Assembly: GCA_030622435.1 (NCBI GenBank)
Contig: JAUXGE010000006.1
Coordinates: forward strand, 1 to 33,417
Direction of reading: 5' to 3'
DNA length: 33,417 bases
From: Planctomycetota bacterium
GTDB lineage: Bacteria; Planctomycetota; Phycisphaerae; UBA1845
The translations under genes and the position numbers were made by a program. Within the stretch, counting starts at the first letter, position 1; the number at the start of each line of letters is the position of its first letter. The notes below the pieces were generated by a model that ran no database searches, was not told the DNA's origin, and worked only from the letters and a program-made list of their open reading frames with translations. Shown in pieces: positions 1-8,450 of this stretch.

Positions 1-165
1 ATCTGGGCCGGGTCGAACGCCTGTCCGCACTTCGGGCAACCGAACGGCTGTGTGTGTAATCGCCAGCGAGCGGACGACTCGGCGGACGGCGGATCCCGGC
101 CCTGGGGAACACTGACGGACGACGGCGGATCGGCCCAACGTACATCCGGTGCGCCCCGAAACAAA

Positions 166-200
166 GCGGACCGCAGGCCGTCCACCGGCCCGCGGTCCGC
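166..200 (-). terminator. Putative rho-independent terminator downstream of the 237-2282 gene (possibly bidirectional)
   Basis: GCGGACCGC-A-GGCCG-TCCAC-CGGCC-C-GCGGTCCGC: 9+5 bp stem with one A/C mismatch and 5-nt loop. It lies 36 bp past the stop of the minus-strand gene; minus strand continues TTTGTTTC, plus strand has TTTCTTTT further on. Confidence 0.55.
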
Positions 201-236
201 ACCATAGCCCTTTCTTTTGCCGCTTCTCCTGCGCTA

Positions 237-2282
237 CTACGGGCTGTAGATGTTACCCAAAGCATTGTTGGAGAACGTGTTGACCTCTTCGATATCGGGG
301 TTCACGTTCGTATCGGCATCGAGACTTATACCCCACGTTTCGCTATCCTGGATCGTGCAGTTCGTTACCGTGAGCTGCACCGGAGAACTCGCCGAGCCGT
401 CGAGCTTGAGGTTGGCGTTGTAGTACCCGCCGCCGAACTCGATCGTGACATAATCGAGTTGATTGTCCGTGGAGTTCGACTGGTAGAAGAGTAACCCGCC
501 CCAGTAGCCGGCCGTCTGCTCCACGCCCGTGAAGACGATCGGATTGTCCTCAGTACCAACGGCCGCCAGCGTGCCGCTTGCGTTGACGCTCATTGTTTCG
601 CCCGCCTGGAAGACCAACCGTGCTCCAGGTTCAACCGTGAGTGCCCCGGAAACGCCGATGTCCCCCGTGATCAGGTAGTCCGCGTCAATTCCCGCCCAGG
701 TCTGGTCCAGGTAAACCGTACTCCCCCAGATGGCTACCACGTCCTCGTCGTTGCCGGTGTACGTGCTCGTGTCATCCAGATAGCCCACCGTATCGGGAGC
801 AATGTAGCCCGCGCCCAGCGTGTTCCCGGTGATCGTGTTCCCGCTGAATTCTCCGATGATGGTATCGCCGTCGAAGTTGAAACCGTAGGTCTCGCTCTCA
901 CGTAGCGTACAGTTCGTGATATTCAGCCGCACCGGAGAACTCGCCGAGCCGTCGAGTTTGAGGTTGGCGTCGTAGTACCCGCCGCCGTACTCGATCGTGA
1001 CATGGTCGAGCTGATTGACCGTGGAGTTCGACTGGTAGAAGAGTAGCCCGCCCCAGTAGCCGCGAGTCTGCTCCTCACCGGTCAAGACGATCGGTTCGTC
1101 AGCGGTTCCCACGGCCACCAGTGTGCCGCTTGCGTTGACGCTCATTGTTTCGCCCGCCTGGAAGACTAACCGTGCTCCAGGTGCAATCGTGAGTGCGCCG
1201 GAAACGCCGATGTCCCCCGTGATCAGGTAGTCCGCGTCAATTCCCGGCCAGGTCTGGTCCAGGTAAACGGTACTCCCCCAAACTGCTACTACGTCTTCGT
1301 CGTTGCCGGTGTACGTGCTGGTGTCATCCAGATAGCCCACCGTATCGGGAGCCACGTAGCCCGCGCCCAGCGTGTTCCCGGTGATCGTGTTCCCGCTGAA
1401 TTCTCCGATGACGCTGTCGCCATCGAAGTTGAAACCGTAGGTCACGCTATTACGCAGCGTACAGTTCGTGATATTCAGCCGCGCTGGAGAACTCGCCGAG
1501 CCGTCGAGCTTGAGGTTGGCGTCGTGGTATCCGCCGCCGTACTCGATCGTGACATAGTCCAGTTGATTGACCGTGGAGTTCGACTGGTAGATGAGTAGCC
1601 CGCCCCAGTAACCGCGAATCGCTTCCTCGCCCGTAAGCAAGATCGGCTGCGAGGCCGTCCCCACGGCCGAAAGGCGCCCGTCGCTTGATATGCTCATATC
1701 GTGCCCCTGCTGGAACCGGAGCGTCACGCCGGGGTTGATTGTCAGGGTGGCACCACCGTACACGCCTAGGTCGGATTCGACAATGTAGCACGGCCCGCCA
1801 AGAGTAGTATCCGTGGTAATCGATCCCGAAAGCGACTCGCACGTCACCGGCGCCAGTGTGAGGGTGACGTTGACTGTCTGCGGCGTATTGTTCGCGCCGG
1901 TGGCACTGACCGTGATCTGTGCTGTGTAGGGCGATGCGGCCGCGGTCAGACCAACCGTATCGACACTGACCGTCATCTCGGCCGTCCCTGTCGTCACGCT
2001 GCCGGAGGTGGGCGTGACGAACAGCCAGGTCGCGTTGTCCGTGACGGACCACGTCAACGTGTCGATCCCCGCGTTGGAGATCTGGATCGTCTGGTCCGCC
2101 GGATTGGCGCTGAACTCGAAGCCCGTGAACGTCAGCGTGGTCGGGGAGAGGGCAATGGTGGGTGTCGTACCGCCGCCCGGGGTGCCGCTGGGGCAGCCGG
2201 TCATCAAGGCAAGCGAAAGCAGCATGGTGCCTGCAAGTGCGAAGCCTCGGGTCGATGAGTAAAGGGCTGAGTTGGTTCTCAT
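237..2282 (-). CDS. Secreted lipoprotein with N-terminal BACON/Ig-like domain and three tandem ~184-aa beta-helix-like repeats
   Basis: 681-aa ORF; signal peptide with lipobox-like LALMTGC; 'LSPTTLTFTGFEFSANPADQTIQISNAGIDTLTWSVTDNATWLFVTPTSGSV' resembles BACON-type domains; repeated 'YLITGDIGVSGALTI.PGARLVFQAGETMSVNASGTL.AVGT' and 'GYWGGLL.YQSNST..QLD.VTIE.GGGY' blocks. RBS AAGGAGA upstream of ATG. Confidence 0.85.
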   Translation of the reverse strand: MRTNSALYSSTRGFALAGTMLLSLALMTGCPSGTPGGGTTPTIALSPTTLTFTGFEFSANPADQTIQISNAGIDTLTWSVTDNATWLFVTPTSGSVTTGTAEMTVSVDTVGLTAAASPYTAQITVSATGANNTPQTVNVTLTLAPVTCESLSGSITTDTTLGGPCYIVESDLGVYGGATLTINPGVTLRFQQGHDMSISSDGRLSAVGTASQPILLTGEEAIRGYWGGLLIYQSNSTVNQLDYVTIEYGGGYHDANLKLDGSASSPARLNITNCTLRNSVTYGFNFDGDSVIGEFSGNTITGNTLGAGYVAPDTVGYLDDTSTYTGNDEDVVAVWGSTVYLDQTWPGIDADYLITGDIGVSGALTIAPGARLVFQAGETMSVNASGTLVAVGTADEPIVLTGEEQTRGYWGGLLFYQSNSTVNQLDHVTIEYGGGYYDANLKLDGSASSPVRLNITNCTLRESETYGFNFDGDTIIGEFSGNTITGNTLGAGYIAPDTVGYLDDTSTYTGNDEDVVAIWGSTVYLDQTWAGIDADYLITGDIGVSGALTVEPGARLVFQAGETMSVNASGTLAAVGTEDNPIVFTGVEQTAGYWGGLLFYQSNSTDNQLDYVTIEFGGGYYNANLKLDGSASSPVQLTVTNCTIQDSETWGISLDADTNVNPDIEEVNTFSNNALGNIYSP
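240..1820 (-). repeat. Intragenic tandem repeat, 552-bp period, three copies (the N-terminal-most more diverged)
   Basis: Identical landmark strings recur at exact 552-bp spacing: CGCCG(A/T)ACTCGATCGTGACAT at 431, 983 and 1535; GTGCCGCTTGCGTTGACGCTCATTGTTTCGCCCGCCTGGAAGAC at 571 and 1123. Confidence 0.9.
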
Positions 2283-2879
2283 TGTGATCGTCTCCTTGCC
2301 GTTCGAGTGAATTCCAGACCTTGGCGAACGCAGCCCATGCCTTCATGGGCCACGACCGTCATGCCGGAAACGAGTTCTACGCATGGTGGACCTCCCGTGC
2401 CTTGACGTCCACCATCCTAAGGTTCCAGTTGAGCAACCCACACGGCCTGCGGCCAGCCGGCCGGCGGCTTGCTGATGCGCGAGACACTTACCTCGATACG
2501 CCTCCCGCAGTCCATGTCTGGACGGGCTCCGTGCCGCAGACCGGCGTACCGCACCGCACACCGGTCCAGGGGGCACGGAGTCTACACGGTTTCCCAAGAT
2601 CGAACAAGAACCGAGCCGCCGTGCCGTGGTCAAGCGGTAGCCTGTCGAGCGTCCCTTCCCTGCTTGCGGTACCGCGGGCGCGCCCGTTACTGGCAGAACA
2701 CCACTCACGAGGGTCGTCGATCCGGCAGCCTGTTCTTGATGCGTCGAGCGGACGCTACCTCACTATGTGGGACACCCGATGGACACGGCTGGTTAGTCTT
2801 GACGACCGGTCAGCCGTGTCTTACGATCCAGACAGGTTGCTTCGGGGTGGTGTAGTCCGGTTTGCTGGGAGGTGAGATC

Positions 2880-3443
2880 ATGGCAGAGGAGTCCTCAGGG
2901 ACGGAGTACGGCCTGCTCCACTTGATAGGCTCGGACCGGATCGGGATCCTCCAGGACGCATCAGCCTTTGTGGTGGAGCGTGGTGGGACCGTCGAGCAGG
3001 GTATTTCGCACGCGCTTGGAACGGAGGCCGTCGTCCTGCTATACGTGTCCGGGGAGCCGCTGCAGATTGAGCGGATCCAGCGAGATACGGCACGGTTTGG
3101 GGAGACACTCAACCTCTTTCCGCTGTTCACCCGCATCGAACATCCGGAGGCGGTGACCCACGGCGACGCGCTTCCGCTGACGCTTCGCGTCTCCTCACCC
3201 GATTTCGCCGGACTGATGAAGGTCATGACCGGTCTTTTCACGAAGCACGGCCTGCAGATCATCGGGCACCACACGCACAAGTCGGCGCTTCCCTTTTCCG
3301 ACGGGATGATCACTTATCGGCATCGGTTTACGGTTCTCCTGTCGTCGGAGTTCAACCGCAAAGGCTTCATCGCCGAGCTGGACGAACTTGCCCGAGTGGC
3401 GAACTTCATCCGCGACGACATCAGCCACTCTGACTTCTACTAG
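2880..3443 (+). CDS. ACT-domain protein, glycine cleavage system transcriptional repressor (GcvR)-like
   Basis: 'LLHLIGSDRIGILQDASAFVVERGGTVEQGISHALGTEAVVLLYVSG' and 'LRVSSPDFAGLMKVMTGLFTKHGLQIIGHHT' form two ACT-like repeats. GGGAGGTGAG RBS immediately before the ATG at 2880 favours this start over 2862. Confidence 0.75.
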   Translation: MAEESSGTEYGLLHLIGSDRIGILQDASAFVVERGGTVEQGISHALGTEAVVLLYVSGEPLQIERIQRDTARFGETLNLFPLFTRIEHPEAVTHGDALPLTLRVSSPDFAGLMKVMTGLFTKHGLQIIGHHTHKSALPFSDGMITYRHRFTVLLSSEFNRKGFIAELDELARVANFIRDDISHSDFY

Positions 3444-3484
3444 GAAGACCGTTCCAGGACCTGTTATACGACTTCCACTGCGGG

Positions 3485-4414
3485 CTACTCCGATCCGGTG
3501 AAGGCCCTTTGGAATATGGCGTAGTCCTCCAGGTCAACGTCACCGTCTTCGTCCAGGTCTGAGGGGTCGGCCTCATTCCGACAAGTCGCCGAGCACCCGT
3601 CGCCGTCAATCGTATTGCCGTCGTCACATTCCTCACCGGCGTCTACGTGTCCGTCACCGCAGGACGGTTCCAACTGTATCTCCCAATACATGATCATCTC
3701 ATCGACACCGAAGCCGGCGATGTCGGCCCCGTCGAGACCGACCACCCCTATGCCGGATACGCCGTTCGCGTCACTGTCGTCAACTGCGAGGTCAAAACAG
3801 TTAATGATCTCCCCTGCGTCCGCCAGGCAGATTCCGGAACCGACGACGGTGAATCCGGGATTCGGGGTCCAGTTGATCTTGTCCACACCATCGAGAGTGG
3901 CTCCCACATCAAACCGCCAGGAATCGTAGATCAGGCTATCCGGCGGTGGTGATAGGGATCCCGCGGGGACGATGTCGGAGCCGTCGGCCGTGAAGTAGTT
4001 GACCTGCAGGAGATTGGTGCCCGGCAAGCCCGGGCCGAAGTCGGTCCCCACGATGATCGTGTCGACAACGGAGATCAAGTTCGGGCCGGCGGTTTCCTCG
4101 CCCGTGCCGAACGTATGGTTGTCAGGATAGTCATCCACGTAGTAGGCGTAATCCCCGGCCTGGATGAGCCCGGCCGCGATGTACGTGTCGCCGTTCGCGT
4201 CGCGCGCGAGGGCACCTGCATACCTCGTGTCTCGCGCACTGATAACTTCTGTTCCAGGAAGTTTCGACGCAGTGACGCCAAGTAAGGGCTTTGCCTCGAC
4301 ACTGGGTAGGGCCTGAGCAAAGACGGCTTGTCCATTTGCGCCAACCAGTACGAAGCCCACAAGACCCATCCATACGACACACGCCACCGTCTTTCGCGTT
4401 CCACGGCTAGACAT
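3485..4414 (-). CDS. Secreted protein with Cys-rich (myxococcus-type disulfide) repeat and C-terminal EF-hand/dockerin-like motif
   Basis: Signal peptide; '[27 protein letters not shown]' repeat; C-terminal '[24 protein letters not shown]' Ca-binding-like motif. Confidence 0.8.
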   Translation of the reverse strand: MSSRGTRKTVACVVWMGLVGFVLVGANGQAVFAQALPSVEAKPLLGVTASKLPGTEVISARDTRYAGALARDANGDTYIAAGLIQAGDYAYYVDDYPDNHTFGTGEETAGPNLISVVDTIIVGTDFGPGLPGTNLLQVNYFTADGSDIVPAGSLSPPPDSLIYDSWRFDVGATLDGVDKINWTPNPGFTVVGSGICLADAGEIINCFDLAVDDSDANGVSGIGVVGLDGADIAGFGVDEMIMYWEIQLEPSCGDGHVDAGEECDDGNTIDGDGCSATCRNEADPSDLDEDGDVDLEDYAIFQRAFTGSE

Positions 4415-4682
4415 TCCTCAACCCTCTCTCAATGGTTACATCTTCTGTGTCAGCACCCCGCCACGTAATTGAATGCCCCTTTTGGCCTCGAGGGGAGATG
4501 CTGTCAACCGTGTCCGTCGGTCCCTCAGGAACGACCGACTACGGGAGTCATCCTTATTCTAGTCATGAAAAACCCACGGGCATCAAGAAGCGACATTTTC
4601 ATGAGCGAACGTACTTGGGTACGGCAGCCATACCGCCCTATAAGAAATCGCGTTGCATACGCTGAACGATGCGTGATCTCGA

Positions 4683-4701
4683 ACGACTGATTATCAGTCG
4701 T
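4683..4701. promoter_or_regulatory. 19-bp perfect inverted repeat, candidate operator
   Basis: ACGACTGAT-T-ATCAGTCGT: 9-bp perfect arms around one central base, in the intergenic region upstream (minus strand) of the 3485-4414 gene and past the fabI stop. Confidence 0.4.
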
Positions 4702-4926
4702 CGTCGAAGATCCTCGCTTGTCCGCTCGGATGGACTCCAAGGCTCCTGACATGTCACCTCAATGTGCTTTTCTTATAGGGTTTTTCGACGCAGATCCGGC
4801 AACCGGGGCCATCACGGAAGATAACGCTTTGACGGGAGCGATCGAACTGCGAGAGACACTTGTTCTTGTCGACTGCAAGCGGTTTCACGCGCGTTGGGCG
4901 GACTTCTTCAGCATGCCGCCAGGGAC

Positions 4927-5802
4927 CTACAACCCCAGGATGTTCAACCCGGCATCGACGTAGAGGTTCTCGCCCGTGACGCCGCTGGAGAGGTCGCTGA
5001 CCAGATACACGGCCGTCTTACCCACGTCGGCGCCGTCGATGTTGCGGCGCAGGGGAGCCTTTTGCGGCGCCCTCTCCAGAATCTCGTCGATCCCTGAGAC
5101 CGCCGCCGAGGAAAGCGTGCGGATCGGCCCGGCGCTGAGCGTGTTGACGCGGATGCCCGACTCGCCGAGTTCGGCGGCCAGGTATCGCGCCGACGCCTCG
5201 AGGGCCGCCTTGGCGACCCCCATGACGTTGTAGCCGGGAATCACCTTCTCGCTGCCGTAGTAGCTCATGGCTACGATGGAGCCGCCGTCCGGCATGATCG
5301 CCTTGGCTCGCCGTGCCACGGCCACGAGAGAATAGGCGGATATGTCGAGTGCCTGCGCGAAGACGTCGCGCGGCGTGTCGGCAAACCTGCCCGGACGCAA
5401 GTAGGTACGATCGGCGTAGGCAATGGAATGAACGACGAAGTCGATCGTACCGAACCGCTCGCCGGCGGCTGAGATGGCGTCGTCCAGGTCGCTCTCTTTC
5501 GTTACATCACAGGCCAGGAGCCATGGATCCTCGATACGGAGACCGGCGACCGCCTGTCGCACTCGCCGTTCGCTCTTCTCGCCTGGAAGAAACGGGAATG
5601 CGCACACAGCGCCTTCGTCCAGACAGCTACGGGCGATCTGACAGGCGATGCTTCGGTCGTTGGCAATGCCGAAGACGAGCCCCTTCCGGCCCGCCAGCAG
5701 CCCGCTGTGCGTACCCCGACGGTCACGCGATTCTCTTGTGTGGTTCCTGTCGACCACCTTCCTCTGCCTGGCAGGGAACGGTTTGACGATGTTGACGCTC
5801 AT
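4927..5802 (-). CDS. fabI: Enoyl-[acyl-carrier-protein] reductase (NADH), FabI family
   Basis: 'GRKGLVFGIANDRSIACQIARSCLDEGA' dinucleotide-binding start; 'SYYGSEKVIPGYNVMGVAKAALEASARYLAAELGESGIRVNTLSAGPIRTLSSAAV' FabI signature. ORF opens at 5865 from a TTG; ATG at 5802 is the more plausible start. Confidence 0.92.
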   Translation of the reverse strand: MSVNIVKPFPARQRKVVDRNHTRESRDRRGTHSGLLAGRKGLVFGIANDRSIACQIARSCLDEGAVCAFPFLPGEKSERRVRQAVAGLRIEDPWLLACDVTKESDLDDAISAAGERFGTIDFVVHSIAYADRTYLRPGRFADTPRDVFAQALDISAYSLVAVARRAKAIMPDGGSIVAMSYYGSEKVIPGYNVMGVAKAALEASARYLAAELGESGIRVNTLSAGPIRTLSSAAVSGIDEILERAPQKAPLRRNIDGADVGKTAVYLVSDLSSGVTGENLYVDAGLNILGL

Positions 5803-5937
5803 TAGCCTGGCCCTGTATTTTGAGTTACTGTCTCCGATCCGGCGCCGCGACGCCCGGTCGATCAAACGCCGTCTTTGACGGAGCAGCTACCGTTGGACGC
5901 TCGTCCGTTGGCTGTAAACCCGGCGCCCCCGCCAGCG

Positions 5938-5999
5938 TATCACATATAATATACGGTTTAACGCTTTGCGTCCATTAAATCGGTAACATTAGTGTAAAA
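5938..5999 (-). promoter_or_regulatory. AT-rich candidate promoter region for fabI
   Basis: Markedly AT-rich patch (tatcacatataatatacggtttaacg...attaaatcggtaacattagtgtaaaaag) upstream of fabI on the minus strand, in otherwise GC-rich DNA; no unambiguous -35/-10 pair assigned. Confidence 0.3.
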
Positions 6000-6132
6000 A
6001 GATGTTCGCTTCCCGGCGAGACTCGCAAGCGGCTTCGGACAAAGGTGTTTCGGTTGGAGTTGGCAGGTTCCTCGCGCAAGCAAGAAAGCCTGGCGCGGGT
6101 TGGCAGGTCGGCCGCAGGTTCCGGGACCGGTT

Positions 6133-7269
6133 CTACGTGCCGGGGAGGTCGGTGGTGATCAGCGAACGGATATGACGGGCGAGGGCATCGGCCGCGATCT
6201 CGTGCCCGGTCGGCGTCCAGTGGCCATCCGACCGGGTCCAGTAGAGCTTCGTGGTCTTCATGCGCTCGTGGAAGGCGGGGCGCAAGTCCACGATGTCGTC
6301 CGGTGTAACGACCTCGAGGAACGCGCGAGGAAGGTTGCTCTTGTTGTACTCTGAAGGGATGTCCAACACGCAGAAACCAATGCCGCGGGCCAGACACTTA
6401 CGTTTCACTTCGTCCAACAGAGTGGCCGTCAATCGCTCCTCGTCCTGGGTATCGAGCGAGGCCGCTGCACGGTGCTGATCGCGGATGCGCTTCTGGAGCA
6501 GGTCGGAAAGACGCGTACGTGCGAAGTACATCAGGTGGAATCTCTCGGCGAGGAACCGGTACAGGGCGAACGAGTACAGGAAGTCGCGGATCTCGACACC
6601 GGGCAGGTATGTTTCCGCTTTGCGAACGAGATTCCCATCGTCATTGAGCGAATACAACATGGAGCGTGTATTGTCGGCGATGTCGTTCATGTAGTAGCCG
6701 ACGACGACGAAGTCGGGATCGAGCGAGAAGCCGACGTTCTCGAGCATAATCATCTGCTCCGCCGTACCGTGTCCGGCCACACCGAAGTTGATCGTTTCGA
6801 CGGAGAAGCCCTGCTCCTCGAGGATACGTTCCACACGGGCGAGGTAGGTGTCCTCGACCTCTACCCCATAGCCGAACGTGAACGAATCCCCCACACCGAC
6901 GATACGGATGACGCCCTCGGGTTTGGGCACGGCGAACTCGCGGTCCGCCCGAATGCCTTTCGAGTTGGTGCGAACACCTATGCGGTAGTCCGCGGTCGTG
7001 TGGTGGATCGAGATGTCGGGACAATGCACACGGATGCCGAAACCGAAGTCGGTCACGTATCGTGGCAGCAGTGGCTGTGGGGCCAAGAATCCGAGAATCA
7101 GTTCGAATGCAATCCCCAAAAGGAACATGAAGACAATGAAGGTCATGCAGGCAAAGAGCAGTCGCTTCTTCCGGGACATTCGCGGTCGCGACGTCTGCGG
7201 TTCACCCGGCGAATAGCCTGGTTCTTCGCCCGTGCCCGAGGTAGCCCTCGTCAGCGTCATTCTGCCCAT
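6133..7269 (-). CDS. Membrane-anchored SGNH/GDSL hydrolase-like protein
   Basis: N-terminal TM helix (LLFACMTFIVFMFLLGIAFELILGFL); 'IVGVGDSFTFGYGVEVEDTYLARVERIL' block I GDS; C-terminal 'YWTRSDGHWTPTGHEIAADALARHI' with Asp/His block. Confidence 0.8.
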   Translation of the reverse strand: MGRMTLTRATSGTGEEPGYSPGEPQTSRPRMSRKKRLLFACMTFIVFMFLLGIAFELILGFLAPQPLLPRYVTDFGFGIRVHCPDISIHHTTADYRIGVRTNSKGIRADREFAVPKPEGVIRIVGVGDSFTFGYGVEVEDTYLARVERILEEQGFSVETINFGVAGHGTAEQMIMLENVGFSLDPDFVVVGYYMNDIADNTRSMLYSLNDDGNLVRKAETYLPGVEIRDFLYSFALYRFLAERFHLMYFARTRLSDLLQKRIRDQHRAAASLDTQDEERLTATLLDEVKRKCLARGIGFCVLDIPSEYNKSNLPRAFLEVVTPDDIVDLRPAFHERMKTTKLYWTRSDGHWTPTGHEIAADALARHIRSLITTDLPGT

Positions 7270-7383
7270 AGATTCATCTCCACGTTCCTTTTCGATCCGG
7301 GCGGACAGGCTCGCACCCTCGGCAGGACGTTGTCAGTGAGCAGGGGTGTCGCAGACCGACTGGTCGGGGCCGTAGTTGGCAGA

Positions 7384-7414
7384 TGTGTGTCACATATATC
7401 ACACACGACACACA
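7384..7414. promoter_or_regulatory. Inverted repeat, candidate operator upstream of the SGNH gene
   Basis: TGTGTGTC-acatatatcacacac-GACACACA: 8-bp perfect arms with AT-rich core, ~115 bp upstream of the minus-strand start at 7269. Confidence 0.3.
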
Positions 7415-7525
7415 ACCATCCTGGAGCAGCCCACTGTCGCGGCGCCCGATCGCGCACCGCGGTCTATCTCGCCGTGCCCAATCCTTCGACGTGTCTCGGC
7501 AGGCGACTCCCAGCTGGCTGAAAGC

Positions 7526-7562
7526 CCACGGCTCGTGCGCGTGGCAGGGTCGCGCACCGTGG
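7526..7562 (-). terminator. Stem-loop directly after the DUF5989-like gene, candidate terminator
   Basis: CCACG/CGTGG and GTGCGCG/CGCGCAC arms with a 4-nt bulge and 9-nt loop, beginning immediately past the stop at 7564; only a short T tract follows on the minus strand. Confidence 0.35.
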
Positions 7563-7563
7563 T

Positions 7564-7773
7564 CTAGAACAACGTGTAGATAAACGGTGCTGCGGCCGTA
7601 CTGCTCAACATGACGAGCACGCCGACCAGCAACATCATCACTACGATGGGTAGCAGCCACCATTTCTTGTTGTGCTTGAGGAAGTCCCAGAACTCGACAA
7701 GCAGACCGGTCCGAGCGGCATTTGCGGCCTCTTTGAATTCGTTCGTATCTTTGGGGGCCTCAGGCATTCTCAT
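7564..7773 (-). CDS. DUF5989 / SxtK-like small membrane protein
   Basis: 'NEFKEAANAARTGLLVEFWDFLKHNKKWWLLPIVVMMLLVGVLVMLSSTAAAPFIYTLF' matches the small single-TM proteins found beside SxtJ/carbamoyltransferase genes. Internal ATG at 7773 preceded by CCAGGAGC preferred over 7875. Confidence 0.75.
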   Translation of the reverse strand: MRMPEAPKDTNEFKEAANAARTGLLVEFWDFLKHNKKWWLLPIVVMMLLVGVLVMLSSTAAAPFIYTLF

Positions 7774-7930
7774 GCTCCTGGTTCCTGAATCCCTGTCTAC
7801 CACGACTACGAGCTCAGGGCAAGGGCTCGGTGAAACATAGGTGCGCAGGTCAGACCCGCAGGCCGTGACCAGCAATGCTCAATTGCCTGCCCACTCCATC
7901 TCAGCAGGCCGCCTCCGGTTCGATCTCCCC

Positions 7931-8005
7931 TTTTAGGGCGTGTCCCCCATGGCTGACGCCATGGGGCACTCAGCCGATCAGTTAGCGGCTGACGGAGCCC
8001 TAAAA
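7931..8005. repeat. 75-bp three-way-junction (cloverleaf) inverted-repeat element
   Basis: Outer arms TTTTAGGGC (7931-7939)/GCCCTAAAA (7997-8005), both perfect; inside, hairpin CCCCATGGC-TGAC-GCCATGGGG (7945-7966) and hairpin TCAGCCG-ATCAGTTAG-CGGCTGA (7970-7992). All three stems are perfect. Confidence 0.7.
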
Positions 8006-8446
8006 TTGCCGGTAATAGCGCTTCACATCGGTCACGGGCTCACGGCGAGTCCAATAGCTGTCTGCGCCGGGGTCGAACCGGCGGCAAAGCGGATCCCATC
8101 CGGTCAGCCGCATGACGAGCCCGATCGGCGTCACCACGATGTAAAACAGGAGGGCCAGAACCACGTGCGAAACCACGAATCCGATCGGCAACGTGATGGC
8201 CGACAGAGCGACATACAGCGGTCGCAGTGCTGGAGGTGCGGCACCGGCGAGCGCCGCACACAGCACGGCCACGCCCCAGAGTATATAGGCGGTGGTGCTC
8301 GCGGTGGGGCCGGCCATCCCGAATCCGAAGATCGAATGCCGGAAGTAAATCCAGGCACCAATTGCGCCGAACGCCACAAGGCAGATGATGCCGAAGCTGC
8401 GAAGTTGGCGTCGGCCCGGGTTCCAGTTGATCTCGATGACGGACAT
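8000..8446 (-). CDS. SxtJ family membrane protein
   Basis: 'MSVIEINWNPGRRQLRSFGIICLVAFG...' and C-terminal 'YIVVTPIGLVMRLTGWDPLCRRFDPGADSYWTRREPVTDVKRYYRQF', characteristic of SxtJ-type proteins; lies directly downstream of a carbamoyltransferase gene. Confidence 0.8.
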   Translation of the reverse strand: MSVIEINWNPGRRQLRSFGIICLVAFGAIGAWIYFRHSIFGFGMAGPTASTTAYILWGVAVLCAALAGAAPPALRPLYVALSAITLPIGFVVSHVVLALLFYIVVTPIGLVMRLTGWDPLCRRFDPGADSYWTRREPVTDVKRYYRQF

Positions 8447-8450
8447 AGTC

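Noticed and set aside
1-60. Minus-strand frame reading ...RLHTQPFGCPKCGQAFDPAQ at the left edge, a possible zinc-ribbon start (CPKCG)
   Set aside because: Only about 20 residues before the window ends, no second Cys pair and no clear start codon; cannot be supported.
2527-2580. Group II intron domain V resemblance
   Set aside because: GACCGG/CCGGTC stem and nearby GTGCGG are suggestive, but the catalytic AGC triad, bulge and GNRA-capped upper stem are not convincingly present.
2625-2645. tRNA D-arm-like string GTGGTCAAGCGGTAGCC
   Set aside because: No consistent acceptor stem, anticodon arm or GGTTCRANTCC T-loop at proper spacing.
2321-2875. 184-aa plus-strand ORF upstream of the ACT-domain gene
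   Set aside because: Low-complexity Arg/Ser/Pro-rich composition, spans several palindromes, no recognisable domain; likely spurious in GC-rich DNA.
6472-7521. 349-aa plus-strand ORF
   Set aside because: Antisense shadow of the SGNH hydrolase gene; no domain signature.
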